DNA from: an uncultured Sphingobacteriales bacterium
GTDB lineage: Bacteria > Bacteroidota > Bacteroidia > Chitinophagales > Chitinophagaceae
Direction of reading: 5' to 3'
Length of the DNA stretch: 64,000 nucleotides
NCBI GenBank assembly: GCA_937871285.1
Contig: CALMQS010000038.1
Span: 62,001-126,000 of the forward strand
Below, one piece after another: positions 1 to 9,204 of the stretch (position 1 is its first letter; the number at the start of each line of letters is the position of its first letter). The notes beneath the pieces are model-generated. The model did not search any database, was not told the origin of the DNA, and worked only from the letters and a program-made list of their open reading frames with translations. The position numbers and the translations under genes are program-made.

Positions 1-256
1 GCAACGTTAAAATGGCCAGGGGCAGCTTTCCTTTTTTATAACCTATGAGGGTAATGATTTGTGTAGAGGATGCGCCGGGAAGCAACTGGCAAAAGGCATT
101 GTATTCCAGCAGTTCCTGCTCCGTTATGTCTTTTCTTTTGGCAACGAAAGTTTTCATCATCATTCCAAAATGGCCCTGCGCTCCCCCAAAAGCTGTTAAG
201 CTATATAAAGTAACAGCCTTCAAAAAAGAGATATGCCGTAAAAGTTTCAAACTCAT
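1..256 (-). CDS. chrA: Chromate transporter (CHR family), N-terminal part only
   Basis: On the minus strand an ATG at 256-254 opens a frame that stays open for 85 codons and runs off the left edge. The visible protein carries the CHR-family signatures: [10 protein letters not shown] at residues 22-31, LPGASSTQ at 59-66 and IGYKKG at 71-76. CHR proteins are inner-membrane transporters, best known for exporting chromate, though many homologues have unknown substrates. The first hydrophobic stretch lies around residues 11-24. It is divergent from the stress protein at 446, sharing the 190 bp between them. The family call is firm; the substrate is inference. Confidence 0.82.
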   Translation of the reverse strand, partial: MSLKLLRHISFLKAVTLYSLTAFGGAQGHFGMMMKTFVAKRKDITEQELLEYNAFCQLLPGASSTQIITLIGYKKGKLPLAILTL

Positions 257-445
257 CCTATAAGCATTAAAAGGTAACTACAGGAATATGCATAGCGGGA
301 TTTTTAGCGTATTTTGAGTACCGAAGCGGAATTTTGCATGAAATTAGCATCAATTCTTTTAAAATTGTATTTCAGAGAAGAAAGCCCTGCCCATTGTGCT
401 TATGAACAACTAAAGCCAGCTATATTTTGTTAAGTAAAAAACAGG

Positions 446-1282
446 ATGATGAAAACCATTATTGTTCCTACAGACTTTTCACCGGTGGCTATTAATGCCA
501 TGGAGTATGCCGTGGATCTTGCGCTGGCTGTTGATGCTTCCGTAATGCTGCTGCATGTATACCAGGCGCCTGTATCGTATGACAACAGTGATATTCCGTT
601 GCCACTGATGGATATTGGTGAGCTGGAAAAGATCAACAAGGAAAGAATTGATGAGCTAAAAGAACAGGTGCAGCGGGTTGCCCCGGATAAGCTTGCCATA
701 ACTGCCGAAGTAAGATTAGGCGACCTGTTAGACGAGCTGAAAGCAATATGCGCTGCCAGTCATCCCTTTGCCGTGGTGATGGGAACAAAGGGCGCCGGTT
801 TTGTAGAAAGGTTATTGGTGGGAAGCTCTACTTTATCGGCCATACGGCATCTTACCGCTCCGGTGCTTGTTATTCCGCCAGGCGCCGTTTTTAACGGTAT
901 ACAACGGATCGGCTTTGCCTGTGATTTTAAAAAAATAGTGGATGCCGCACCCGCGGCTGCTATAAAGGAATGGGTAACCACCTTTAATGCAACGCTAAGC
1001 GTTTTAAACGTGGATGATAAAAATAGTAATATAAAAGATTCGGCTGAGCAGTCGGTATTGCTGTACTCGTTATTGCAGGAGCTCCGGCCAAAATATTTTT
1101 ATATTGATAACCCCGATGTAGAAACGGGGATCAGCGCATTTGCAGAAAGCAATGATGTTGACCTGCTGATTGTAATACCCCGCAAGCACCGTTTATTAGA
1201 CTTACTGTTTCAAAAAAGTCACACCAAAGAACTGGTCTTTCATTCGCGTATTCCCATTTTATCGGTGCATGAGAAGGACTAG
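446..1282 (+). CDS. Universal stress protein, two tandem UspA domains
   Basis: A 278-residue cytoplasmic protein with two Usp folds. Domain 1 starts IIVPTDFSPVA and ends with the nucleotide-binding pattern GTKGAGFVERLLVGSST, so it should bind ATP. Domain 2 (from about residue 155, starting RIGFACDFK) lacks the second glycine loop and looks degenerate. Two in-frame ATGs (446 and 449) follow CAGG; the second gives the usual MKTII start. Tandem Usp proteins of this size are common in Bacteroidota and respond to stress or starvation; no specific partner is visible here. Confidence 0.9.
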   Translation: MMKTIIVPTDFSPVAINAMEYAVDLALAVDASVMLLHVYQAPVSYDNSDIPLPLMDIGELEKINKERIDELKEQVQRVAPDKLAITAEVRLGDLLDELKAICAASHPFAVVMGTKGAGFVERLLVGSSTLSAIRHLTAPVLVIPPGAVFNGIQRIGFACDFKKIVDAAPAAAIKEWVTTFNATLSVLNVDDKNSNIKDSAEQSVLLYSLLQELRPKYFYIDNPDVETGISAFAESNDVDLLIVIPRKHRLLDLLFQKSHTKELVFHSRIPILSVHEKD

Positions 1283-1299
1283 GGAATAGTTTCTGGTTT

Positions 1300-1462
1300 A
1301 CAGTTTATGGTTTACAGTTGCATTTCGCTTCGGATTTGAATTTGCCACGGCAGACTGGGTTTATTTGATTATTGGTGATTTGTATTCCGCTTCGGATTTC
1401 GAAATTTAATATTCGGATTTGAAACTTGTTTGGTTCTTGTTATTTGTATCTTGATTCTTTGC
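1300..1462. repeat. Dispersed intergenic repeat, copy A1
   Basis: AT-rich filler between the stress protein and mnmD built from words that recur elsewhere in the window: GCTTCGGATTT twice (1327-1337, 1389-1399), TTTATGGTTTACAGTT near 1305, and GTTTGGTTCTTGTTATTTG at 1428-1446. The last word is an exact reverse complement of 31481-31499. No reading frame in it looks coding. Confidence 0.6.
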
Positions 1463-1469
1463 TCAATAC

Positions 1470-2141
1470 ATGGAACGGCAAAAGCAAATAACAGCCGATG
1501 GCTCACACACTTTATATGAGCCTGTTCTCAACGTAACCTATCATTCTGTTCACGGCGCGGTGCAGGAAAGCCGGCATATATATGTGGAAGCGGGCTTGCG
1601 CTGGTGGATGGATATACAGCCTGTGGCACTTAATATACTTGAAGTAGGTTTTGGTACGGGGCTCAATGCTTTATTAACGCTGGAAGCAGTACAGGAAAGG
1701 CAATTGACGGTTCATTACCATGCTATAGAGCCCTTTCCATTGAATGATCGGGAGTTCAGCGGACTGAACTATTGTGCCGTATTGCAGCGGCCAAACCTGG
1801 CATTGCCTTTCAGGCAAATGCATGTTGCGGCAGGGAACGAACCGCTCGCTGTTTCCCCCTGGTTTATTGTATACCGGCATTTAACAACGGTGCAGGAGTT
1901 TCGGACACCGCAGTTATTCAACCTCGTATATTACGATGCTTTCGCTCCGGATGTGCAGCCGGAATTATGGGCATGGGAGCTGTTTAAAAAGATCTTTGAC
2001 GCTATGGTAATAAACGGCGTGCTGGTAACCTATTGCTCTAAAGGAACAGTGCGTCGAGCGCTGATTGAAGCTGGGTTCAGTGTTGAAAAAATACCCGGTC
2101 CGGCGCATAAGCGGGAAATGATAAGGGCCGTAAGAAAATAG
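1470..2141 (+). CDS. mnmD: tRNA (mnm5s2U34)-methyltransferase MnmD, stand-alone
   Basis: 223 residues. It would use S-adenosylmethionine to complete the mnm5s2U modification at the wobble position of tRNAs. The SAM-binding loop is EVGFGTGLNALLTLEA (residues about 52-67), followed by acidic strand HAIEPFPL, then YYDAFAPDVQPELW, the family's signature (DUF752/MnmC N-terminal domain), and a C-terminal PGPAHKREM motif. The MnmC oxidase half (FAD domain) is absent, as in many bacteria outside the gamma-proteobacteria. ATG at 1470 gives a start right at the conserved N-terminus. It stands as a single gene. Confidence 0.9.
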   Translation: MERQKQITADGSHTLYEPVLNVTYHSVHGAVQESRHIYVEAGLRWWMDIQPVALNILEVGFGTGLNALLTLEAVQERQLTVHYHAIEPFPLNDREFSGLNYCAVLQRPNLALPFRQMHVAAGNEPLAVSPWFIVYRHLTTVQEFRTPQLFNLVYYDAFAPDVQPELWAWELFKKIFDAMVINGVLVTYCSKGTVRRALIEAGFSVEKIPGPAHKREMIRAVRK

Positions 2142-2243
2142 AGATGCGCTAAGGCAAAATGGTAGTATACAAGCCAACTTCTTTCGTTGTATAATGGCCG
2201 GATTCGTCAAGCGGTATTCCTTGAAAAAAAAAATATCCTTTAA

Positions 2244-2285
2244 TTACTCATTATATTGAATAATTTTACTCATTATATTGAGTAA
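2244..2285. promoter_or_regulatory. Two tandem palindromic operator-like sites
   Basis: Two copies of TTACTCA-TTATAT-TGA(A/G)TAA lie at 2244-2263 and 2266-2285, spaced 22 bp centre to centre (about two helical turns), ending 10 bp before the ATG of the ATPase at 2296. The second copy has perfect 7-bp arms; the first has one mismatch. Position and geometry fit binding of two dimers of a regulator on one DNA face, over the promoter. The regulator is not identified. Confidence 0.6.
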
Positions 2286-2295
2286 TTTGTAAAAA

Positions 2296-3483
2296 ATGTT
2301 TGTACGCCCTCATTTACAAGAGCTTATTCAAAGGATACAGGAGCCACGCAACTTCGTACAGGTGGTAATGGGACCCCGGCAGGTGGGAAAAACCACATTG
2401 GTTGTACAGTTAGCGGAGAAAATAAAGATACCTCATCATTTTGTGTCTGCCGATGCTATAGCTGCAACGAATACTACATGGCTGGAGCAGCAGTGGGAAG
2501 CAGCCCGCACAATGATGGATCAGCAAAAAATGCCGGAATTTCTATTGATCATTGACGAGATTCAGAAAATAGAGCAGTGGAGTGAAGCGGTGAAATTATT
2601 ATGGGATACAGATAGCCGGAAGAAAAGAAATATGAAAGTGATACTGCTCGGTTCATCCCGGCTGCTGCTACAACGGGGGCTTACGGAATCGCTGGCGGGC
2701 AGGTTTGAAAGCATGTATCTGGGCCACTGGTCTTTTACCGAAATGCAAAAAGCGTTTGGGTGGAATGTTAATCAGTATGTGTGGTTTGGCGGGTATCCCG
2801 GATCAGCGGAACTTATAAAAGATGAAAACAGGTGGAAAGCGTATGTTCAGCAATCTTTAATTGAAACGAGTATCTCCAAAGATATACTCATGCTTACCAG
2901 GGTAGACAAACCGGCGCTGATGAAACGGCTTTTTGAAATGGGGTGCCTGTATTCCGGCCAGATCCTTTCCTATACCAAAATGCTGGGGCAATTGCAGGAT
3001 GCAGGTAACACCACTACCCTGTCGCATTATTTAAATTTACTAGATACCGCCGGGTTGCTTGGCGGACTTGAAAAGTATGCTAAAGATATCATCCGTAAGC
3101 GGGGATCCAGCCCGAAGTTCCAGGTACACAATACTGCATTGATAAGTGCTCAGCGTAATGAAACCTTTCGGGACATCATTGTACAACCTGCTCAATGGGG
3201 ACGCATGGTAGAGTCGGCCGTAGGAGCTCATTTGATCAATCATGCGCTAACAGAAAGGTTTATGCTGTATTACTGGAGAGAGCGAAATGAAGAAGTAGAT
3301 TTTATTATTGAAAAAGGGGGTAAGGCTGTGGCTTTGGAAATAAAGAGCGGGGCAGCACAAAGCCGTTCGGGGATGACGGCCTTCCAAAAACAGTTTAATC
3401 TATATAAAATATTGTTGGTTGGAAATTCCGGCATGCCCTGGCAGGATTTTTTGAAACTAAATCCTGTGGAGTTGTTTGGGTGA
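2296..3483 (+). CDS. AAA ATPase with DUF4143 C-terminal domain
   Basis: 395 residues. N-terminal P-loop ATPase of the AAA_14 type: Walker A GPRQVGKT at residues 26-33, Walker B FLLIIDEIQKIEQW near 92-105, and a GSSRLLLQRGLTESLAGRF sensor region. The C-terminal half is a DUF4143 domain ending in a PD-(D/E)xK-like core, with EVDFIIEKGGKAVALEIKSG containing the D, E and K. The family is widespread, often scattered singly in genomes, and has no agreed function. It is a lone gene between mnmD and a convergent asnS, with a striking paired palindrome as its upstream region. Codon use looks like the neighbours, so recent transfer is not obvious. Confidence 0.85.
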   Translation: MFVRPHLQELIQRIQEPRNFVQVVMGPRQVGKTTLVVQLAEKIKIPHHFVSADAIAATNTTWLEQQWEAARTMMDQQKMPEFLLIIDEIQKIEQWSEAVKLLWDTDSRKKRNMKVILLGSSRLLLQRGLTESLAGRFESMYLGHWSFTEMQKAFGWNVNQYVWFGGYPGSAELIKDENRWKAYVQQSLIETSISKDILMLTRVDKPALMKRLFEMGCLYSGQILSYTKMLGQLQDAGNTTTLSHYLNLLDTAGLLGGLEKYAKDIIRKRGSSPKFQVHNTALISAQRNETFRDIIVQPAQWGRMVESAVGAHLINHALTERFMLYYWRERNEEVDFIIEKGGKAVALEIKSGAAQSRSGMTAFQKQFNLYKILLVGNSGMPWQDFLKLNPVELFG

Positions 3484-3554
3484 CCCCGTTGCGGCAAAGG
3501 TGCAGGAAGAACGGTCTGTGAAAAGCTGCTAAAACCCCATTGTAAAGGGCTTTC

Positions 3555-4991
3555 TTAAAACTCCGCGCTTCCCGGCGTTCTCGGAAAAGCAATGGCATCG
3601 CGGATATTGCTCATGCCGGTAACGAATTGTACCATGCGCTCAAAGCCCAGTCCAAAGCCGGCGTGAGGCACCGTGCCGAAGCGGCGGGTATCTAAATACC
3701 ACCATAGCTCTTCCGCGGATACATGCATGGCTTCCATGCGTTGCAACAACAGGTCTAACCTTTCTTCACGCTGGGAACCGCCCACGATTTCGCCAATGCC
3801 CGGCGCTAAAATATCCATGGCGGCAACGGTTTTGCCATCATCGTTCCGGCGCATATAAAATGCTTTTATGTTCATCGGGTAATCCGTAACGATAACCGGC
3901 TTTTTAAAATGTTTTTCAACCAGGTATCTTTCGTGCTCGCTCTGCATATCAATGCCCCATTTTACTTCGTACTGAAATTTCTTTTTCCTGTACGCGGGCG
4001 ACTGCAATAAAATATCAATGGCCTGTGTGTAAGTAATCCTTTCAAAATTATTATTGAGCACAAAATCCAATTTCTCCAGTAGCCCCAGCTCACTGCGTTT
4101 ATCCTGCGGCAGTTGTTTCTCTTCATCGGCAAGGCGTTGTGCTAAAAACGCCAGATCTTCGGGGTTATGTTCTATAGCGTAGCGGATGATGTATTTAATG
4201 AATTCTTCCGCCAGGTTCATATTGTCTTCCAGGTCGCAAAAAGCCATTTCGGGCTCAATCATCCAAAACTCCGCCAGGTGTCTGGGAGTATTGGAGTTCT
4301 CGGCCCTGAAAGTAGGTCCGAAAGTATATATTTCACCCAGGGCGGTGGCGCCCAGCTCGCCTTCCAATTGTCCGCTTACCGTAAGGTTGGTTGCGCGTCC
4401 AAAAAAGTCTTCTTTATAATCAATAGTGCCATCTTCGGTAAGCGGCGGATTATGGGCCGGTAAAGTAGTTACCCTGAACATTTCCCCGGCTCCTTCTGCA
4501 TCGCTTGCGGTAATTACCGGTGTGTGCAGGTACACGAATCCCTTATCATTAAAAAACTGATGTACAGCAAAGGCTAAGCTGTGCCGCACCCTGAACACCG
4601 CGCCAAACGTGTTGGTGCGAAAGCGCAGGTGGGCAATCTCCCTTAAAAATTCCATGCTGTGTTTTTTGGGTTGCAGCGGATATTTTTCAGCATCGCTGTC
4701 GCCAAGGATCTCTATGGTGGCGGCTTTCAGTTCCAGCTTTTGGCCCTTGCCTAAAGAGGGAATAACCGTGCCGGTAATTTTTAAAGATGCCGAAATGGTA
4801 ACCCGTTTCAGCAAAGCCTCATCAAATTTGCCCAGTTCGGCTACTACCTGCAGGTTATTATTGGTAGAGCCATCGTTGAGTGCAATAAACTGGTTATTTC
4901 TGAAACTGCGCACCCATCCCATAACTGTAACCTCCTGGCTCTCTGGTTCCTGTAACAGCAATTGCTTTATTTTAATTCTTTTATTGAACAT
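3555..4991 (-). CDS. asnS: Asparaginyl-tRNA synthetase
   Basis: 478 residues, normal length for bacterial AsnRS. It charges tRNA-Asn with asparagine using ATP. An N-terminal OB-fold anticodon-binding domain ([13 protein letters not shown] onward, residues about 20-110) precedes the class II catalytic core: motif 2 around [20 protein letters not shown] and motif 3 around [12 protein letters not shown], with the C-terminus [10 protein letters not shown]. The Asn rather than Asp specificity is supported by the short linker and the C-terminal motif. ATG at 4991. Divergent from rho. Confidence 0.95.
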   Translation of the reverse strand: MFNKRIKIKQLLLQEPESQEVTVMGWVRSFRNNQFIALNDGSTNNNLQVVAELGKFDEALLKRVTISASLKITGTVIPSLGKGQKLELKAATIEILGDSDAEKYPLQPKKHSMEFLREIAHLRFRTNTFGAVFRVRHSLAFAVHQFFNDKGFVYLHTPVITASDAEGAGEMFRVTTLPAHNPPLTEDGTIDYKEDFFGRATNLTVSGQLEGELGATALGEIYTFGPTFRAENSNTPRHLAEFWMIEPEMAFCDLEDNMNLAEEFIKYIIRYAIEHNPEDLAFLAQRLADEEKQLPQDKRSELGLLEKLDFVLNNNFERITYTQAIDILLQSPAYRKKKFQYEVKWGIDMQSEHERYLVEKHFKKPVIVTDYPMNIKAFYMRRNDDGKTVAAMDILAPGIGEIVGGSQREERLDLLLQRMEAMHVSAEELWWYLDTRRFGTVPHAGFGLGFERMVQFVTGMSNIRDAIAFPRTPGSAEF

Positions 4992-5044
4992 ATGATTCTT
5001 TTTAAACAGGCTTCACAAAAATGCGTTGCAAAAAGGAAAGCGCA

Positions 5045-5052
5045 CAAAGATA
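5045..5052 (-). promoter_or_regulatory. -7 box for asnS
   Basis: On the minus strand TATCTTTG, an exact match to the Bacteroidota sigma-ABfr -7 consensus TAnnTTTG, about 53 bp upstream of the asnS ATG. No convincing -33 TTTG was seen. It lies in the 260 bp divergent asnS/rho region. Confidence 0.45.
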
Positions 5053-5252
5053 AGGGAGTAAAAATTTTTTTAGATTCCGGAAATTTGATGTATTATTGCC
5101 ACGGAATCAAACTGATCAATTCTTACCAAGCTCCGGGATTCTATCAGTTTTAGCCATTCCGCACCAATTTCATTCAACCAAAAATTCATTTCAACATTTC
5201 TCTTTCAATTATCAGGTGTTTTTGATGAGAGGTTAAACCGTTAAGTATATTT

Positions 5253-6932
5253 ATGTACGACATTCTGCAACTGAATGATATGCTCGTTCCTGAGCTGCTT
5301 GATATTGCCGAGCAATTGAGCATTGCTAACGCTAAAAAACTCGATAAACAGGAACTCATCTATAAGATTTTAGATAAACAGGCCATTGAAAATAGTGCGG
5401 CAACCAAAGGAACGGAAGAGAAGGGCAAACGCAAACGCGTTGTAAAAACAACTACATCCAACAGTACGGAAGAAGCCCTTGTGGAATCTGAACCAGAAAA
5501 ACCAACCGCTCCCGCTCCCGCCAGGAAAAGAAAAATTGTTGCCGCTGATCCCGAAAAAAAGACGGAAAAGAAAATAGTAAAGAAACCCAGGCTTTTCCAG
5601 GACGAAACCCCTGAGCAGGCTGCAAAAAAACGGGAACAGGAAGCCGCCGCTGTTGCTATTCCTCCTGCCGATGAAACAGATGATGCCGATGAAGCAGAAG
5701 AGCAGGAAGAATTAGCCGGAGAAGAGACGGTACAGCAGGAAACAACACCGGCCGAAGAATCGCAAGCCGAACGGAGGCAATACCCTAACCGCCGTGAGCA
5801 GAACTTTAACATTGAGTTCGATGGTGTGATCATGAGTGAGGGCGTTTTGGAAATGATGCCTGATGGGTATGGCTTTTTAAGAAGCAGTGATTACAATTAT
5901 CTTTCCTCTCCCGATGATGTATATGTTTCTCCGTCGCAGATAAAATTATTCGGTTTAAAAACCGGCGATACGGTGTCGGGTGCAGTTCGTCCGCCGAAGG
6001 AAGGCGAAAAATACTTCGCCTTACTTAAAGTGGAAACGATCAATGCCAAATCGCCCGAAGAAGTAAGAGACAGGGTGCCTTTCGATTACCTTACACCTTT
6101 GTTCCCTTTTGAAAAGATGAACCTTTTCACGCAGCCATCGGCATTGAGCACAAGAATGATTGATTTATTTACACCTATCGGTAAAGGGCAGCGCGGATTA
6201 ATTGTGGCGCAGCCTAAAACGGGTAAAACGGTTTTACTGAAAGATATAGCCAACGCTATTGCTGAAAACCATCCCGAGTGCTATATGATGATCGTGCTGG
6301 TTGATGAACGCCCCGAAGAAGTAACCGATATGGAAAGAAGCGTAAGGGCGGAAGTTATTGCTTCTACCTTTGACGAGCCCGCGGAAAAGCACGTAAAAGT
6401 ATCTACCATTGCCCTGCAAAAAGCCAAGCGTTTGGTAGAATGCGGGCACGATGTGGTTATCCTGCTTGATTCCATTACCCGCTTGGCCCGCGCACATAAT
6501 ACCGTTGCTCCTGCATCGGGTAAAGTATTGTCGGGCGGCGTGGAAGCCAACGCCATGCAAAAACCCAAACAGTTTTTTGGCGCCGCAAGAAAAATTGAGA
6601 ATGGCGGATCATTAACCATACTGGCTACGGCTTTAATAGATACCGGTTCAAAAATGGATGAAGTGATCTTTGAAGAATTTAAAGGAACCGGTAATATGGA
6701 GCTGCAGTTAGACAGGCGCCTGGCCAACAGGCGCATATTCCCGGCTATAGACCTTGTAGCTTCTTCTACCCGCCGCGAAGACCTGCTGTTGGATAAGGAT
6801 GTGCTGAAAAGAATGCATTTGCTGCGTAACTACCTGGCCGACATGAATGCCGAGGAGGCCATGAATGAATTGCTGAAACGGATGAGAGGAACAAAAGACA
6901 ACCAGGAGTTCCTGGCCAGCATGAATAGCTGA
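5253..6932 (+). CDS. rho: Transcription termination factor Rho with long disordered insert
   Basis: 559 residues, about 140 longer than E. coli Rho. Residues 1-45 form the Rho N-terminal helical domain ([16 protein letters not shown]). Residues about 50-190 are a low-complexity insert, first Lys/Arg-rich, then strongly acidic. The cold-shock-like RNA-binding domain follows ([18 protein letters not shown], about 205-260), then the RecA-type motor: Walker A AQPKTGKT near 320, Walker [17 protein letters not shown], and the Q/R loops. Rho releases RNA polymerase as a hexameric helicase. A comparable disordered region in Bacteroides Rho is reported to affect condensate formation; extension to this protein is inference. 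Confidence 0.96.
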   Translation: MYDILQLNDMLVPELLDIAEQLSIANAKKLDKQELIYKILDKQAIENSAATKGTEEKGKRKRVVKTTTSNSTEEALVESEPEKPTAPAPARKRKIVAADPEKKTEKKIVKKPRLFQDETPEQAAKKREQEAAAVAIPPADETDDADEAEEQEELAGEETVQQETTPAEESQAERRQYPNRREQNFNIEFDGVIMSEGVLEMMPDGYGFLRSSDYNYLSSPDDVYVSPSQIKLFGLKTGDTVSGAVRPPKEGEKYFALLKVETINAKSPEEVRDRVPFDYLTPLFPFEKMNLFTQPSALSTRMIDLFTPIGKGQRGLIVAQPKTGKTVLLKDIANAIAENHPECYMMIVLVDERPEEVTDMERSVRAEVIASTFDEPAEKHVKVSTIALQKAKRLVECGHDVVILLDSITRLARAHNTVAPASGKVLSGGVEANAMQKPKQFFGAARKIENGGSLTILATALIDTGSKMDEVIFEEFKGTGNMELQLDRRLANRRIFPAIDLVASSTRREDLLLDKDVLKRMHLLRNYLADMNAEEAMNELLKRMRGTKDNQEFLASMNS

Positions 6933-7033
6933 TAAGGCATAAAGCTGTCAGCAACCAGCATTCAGCTATAAGTAGTACATGTGAAACAATCCGAAGCGAG
7001 GCAACAATAAACCACAAATCACAAACAATAAAC

Positions 7034-7669
7034 TTATAAATCCATTGAACCGGGATTTTTAAAATGACCATTCAGCTTTATTCTTTCTTTTAAGGTTTCT
7101 GTTTCTTTTAATACGGAAATGATGGTATGAAGGTGCCGTTTTAAATATTCCTGCCGGTGTATTTCCTGTGTGAGCCCAAGCAGCTCCTGCTCTTCCTCAA
7201 CAGACAAGCCCGCGTGGTGTGCTATATCAAAAGCTTTCAGGCGTTCATCCGGGAGCCTAAATTGTTTGGTGATTTTTAAAAGCCGGTGCATTTCTCTCAT
7301 GCTCTTTAACACTTTTTTCATGAGCGTTTCGCTCCCGGTTTCATTGGTTTCGGGGTAATTAACGATGGCGCCGCTATACAGCTTATCCGGAATGCGTTTG
7401 ATAAGCTCCAGTATCCGGAAAACAGCAGTACCTTTTATGCGGATATCCATTTCGCCGTTATCATATATTTTCACCAATTCCTGCACCTTTACAAGAGTGC
7501 CCAGATCACCCATTCGGCTATTGATAATGGGCGGTATGCCAAAAGGCTTTACATCGCTGAAACATTCTTTAATAAGCTGCTTATAGCGGGGTTCAAAAAT
7601 ATGCAGGTTTACTTCTTCCCCCGGAAATACTACAATGCTTAATGGAAAAATGGGAATAAAATTAGTCAT
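7034..7669 (-). CDS. Lon N-terminal (substrate-binding) domain protein
   Basis: About 211 residues from the ATG at 7669 (FIPIFPLSIVVFPGEE near its start); an upstream in-frame ATG at 7720 would add 17 residues that look unlike the family, so the shorter start is preferred. The protein consists of a LON/PUA-like domain (HIFEPRYKQLI, SRMGDLGTLVKV, GTAVFRILEL) and a helical tail, without the ATPase or protease parts of Lon. Stand-alone LON-domain proteins are common but their role is not settled; a substrate- or peptide-binding function is inferred from Lon. Its upstream side holds a repeat. Confidence 0.82.
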   Translation of the reverse strand: MTNFIPIFPLSIVVFPGEEVNLHIFEPRYKQLIKECFSDVKPFGIPPIINSRMGDLGTLVKVQELVKIYDNGEMDIRIKGTAVFRILELIKRIPDKLYSGAIVNYPETNETGSETLMKKVLKSMREMHRLLKITKQFRLPDERLKAFDIAHHAGLSVEEEQELLGLTQEIHRQEYLKRHLHTIISVLKETETLKERIKLNGHFKNPGSMDL

Positions 7670-7733
7670 GAATTGTAAATCGCTAAGAAGCTGTTTAAAA
7701 TCAGGTTTTTGAATAACCATTGAGCCGTTTCTT

Positions 7734-7818
7734 GAGGCTGTTTCAAAAAGGCCGATATAGAAGATATGCCACTAAGCCACAAAGCGCTGATCTTCCCGTT
7801 TTATTTATCTTGGTGCCT
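7734..7818. repeat. Paired repeat, copy B1
   Basis: Begins GAGGCTGTTTCAAAA, contains TGCCACTAAGCCACAAAG and CTGATCTTCCCGTTTTATTT, and ends near GGTGCC. The same words in the same order occur at 18514-18660, where extra GC-rich palindromes interrupt it. It is an intergenic element between the LON-domain gene and birA. No transposase is present. Confidence 0.65.
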
Positions 7819-7826
7819 TCAACGCA

Positions 7827-8573
7827 TCATAATATCCATTCTGCGGTTCCCCACAGCCATTTTTCTTCTTTTTTATTAGCTGTTTCAACGATCAGCAGCC
7901 CGTCCGGCGTTACGCCTTTTACGAGGGCCTCCAGCAAAATGCCGTTGTGTTTAAACTTCACCTGCTCATTTAGCTTATACATTGCCTGCCCGTAGTTATG
8001 TAAAATTAGTGTTTCATTTCCTGCTTTTAAAGTTTCATACCTTGCTTCCAGGCATGCACACAACTCTTTGGCAAGATCAATTACTTCAAAGCTTTTACCG
8101 GTTATTTGCCGGAGTGATGTTGGCCGGGCTACGGTTTCCTCAAAATGGCACTGGTTAATATTGAGGCCTATGCCGGCAACCGCATATAACCATTTCTTAG
8201 ACCGTATGCTATTTTCTATTAATATGCCGCCTGCCTTTCTGTCACGCCAGTAAATATCATTCGGCCATTTGATGCGGGTTTCATCGCCGGCGTATTTTTT
8301 AAAAAAGTCATACGTACCCAGTGCAATAGCTGCATTCAGCAAAAAAGATTGTACAGGAAGTAAAAAGGAAGGCGCTGTAACAACGCTTATAATTATATTT
8401 TCCCCTGCCCTGCTTCGCCAGGTTTTCCCTCTTTGCCCTTTGCCCTTAGTTTGGTTAAGCGCAAACCAGGCATCGCCATGCTTTGCCAAACGGGCATGAA
8501 CCATTTGCATGGCATAGTTGTTGGTGCTGTCAATACTGGGTAATACGGTAAAAGACTGTCCGAAGGATTGCAT
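7827..8573 (-). CDS. birA: Biotin--[acetyl-CoA-carboxylase] ligase, single-domain
   Basis: 248 residues. It would activate biotin with ATP and attach it to the biotin carrier protein. The biotin-binding signature GKGQRGKTW lies near residues 44-52, then IKWPNDIYWRDRKAGGILIE, the active-site lysine segment, and GIGLNIN. There is no N-terminal helix-turn-helix, so unlike E. coli BirA it should not regulate transcription directly. A C-terminal SH3-like domain (LNEQVKFKHNGILLEALVKG) is present. ATG at 8573; divergent from rsfS. Confidence 0.93.
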   Translation of the reverse strand: MQSFGQSFTVLPSIDSTNNYAMQMVHARLAKHGDAWFALNQTKGKGQRGKTWRSRAGENIIISVVTAPSFLLPVQSFLLNAAIALGTYDFFKKYAGDETRIKWPNDIYWRDRKAGGILIENSIRSKKWLYAVAGIGLNINQCHFEETVARPTSLRQITGKSFEVIDLAKELCACLEARYETLKAGNETLILHNYGQAMYKLNEQVKFKHNGILLEALVKGVTPDGLLIVETANKKEEKWLWGTAEWIL

Positions 8574-8595
8574 AAGAGAATACCGAATTAATTAC

Positions 8596-8603
8596 TATTT
8601 TTG
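8596..8603 (+). promoter_or_regulatory. -7 box in front of rsfS
   Basis: TATTTTTG, an exact TAnnTTTG match, in the birA/rsfS divergent region. It would place the transcript start around 8610, upstream of the first ATG at 8659. Confidence 0.4.
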
Positions 8604-8701
8604 AGCAAGTTATATAATCGTAAAACAAATAAGCAGTTGCATCGCATTGCTTTTTTAAATGATAACCAAATCAGCCCCGAAAAAAAAGGGTAAATCTAAA
8701 A

Positions 8702-9112
8702 TTGATTCTATTGGCAGCATTACAGGTGTTAGCTGCACGGCCCAAACGTGCAGCCAGGTTGACGAGGAACAGTAAGCTATTTAAAACCATCATCAGCGCC
8801 ATCCGTCAAAAAAAAGGAGAAAATATTGTTTCGCTGGATCTGCGTAAAATACAGGAAGCCGTTGCAGATTTTTTTATCGTTTGCGAAGCTTCCAGCAATG
8901 TGCAGGTAAGGGCTATTGCCGATGCAATAGAGCAGGAAGTTAAACTACACACCGGTGAATTGCCGTATCGCCACGAAGGTTACCAGGCCCTGCAATGGGT
9001 GCTAATTGACTATGTAAATATTGTAGTGCATGTTTTTCAGCCGGAAACACGGAAGTTTTATAAGCTGGAAGAAATGTGGAATGATGGCGGTTATACAGAA
9101 CACGAAGCATGA
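8702..9112 (+). CDS. rsfS: Ribosome silencing factor RsfS (start uncertain)
   Basis: The conserved core runs from SKLFKTIISAIRQKKGENI to the C-terminus, with LDLRKI, ADFFIVCEASS and YRHEGYQALQWVLIDY, all RsfS/Iojap hallmarks. RsfS binds ribosomal protein L14 and blocks subunit joining when nutrients are short. The frame has no ATG: only TTG (8702, 8711, 8759) or GTG (8726) can start it. An ATG at 8659 opens the neighbouring frame with a Lys-rich start, crosses eight consecutive A (8680-8687), and stops 57 codons short of nothing conserved at about 8773. An RsfS-like basic N-terminus split over two frames suggests a one-base indel or slippage. The core assignment is firm; the 5' end is not. 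Confidence 0.85.
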   Translation: MILLAALQVLAARPKRAARLTRNSKLFKTIISAIRQKKGENIVSLDLRKIQEAVADFFIVCEASSNVQVRAIADAIEQEVKLHTGELPYRHEGYQALQWVLIDYVNIVVHVFQPETRKFYKLEEMWNDGGYTEHEA

Positions 9113-9148
9113 TCTGCAGAACAAAACCTAAACGGTCATTTTTTTAAT

Positions 9149-9170
9149 AACCGGGCGTATCCGGTTTTTT
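9149..9170 (+). terminator. Rho-independent terminator after rsfS
   Basis: AACCGG (9149-9154), loop GCGTAT, CCGGTT (9161-9166) followed by a run of T. It separates rsfS from ftsH. Confidence 0.75.
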
Positions 9171-9204
9171 AATTATAATTTAAATTATTTAAGCGAAGAA
9201 GTTT

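Noticed and set aside
45..263. A plus-strand open frame of 72 codons at the left edge
   Set aside because: It lies antisense to the chromate transporter N-terminus, whose conserved residues are clear on the minus strand.
2296..3483. DUF4143 ATPase as part of a toxin-antitoxin or defence pair
   Set aside because: No partner gene is adjacent: mnmD is upstream and asnS is convergent downstream. Only the operator-like repeat is unusual.
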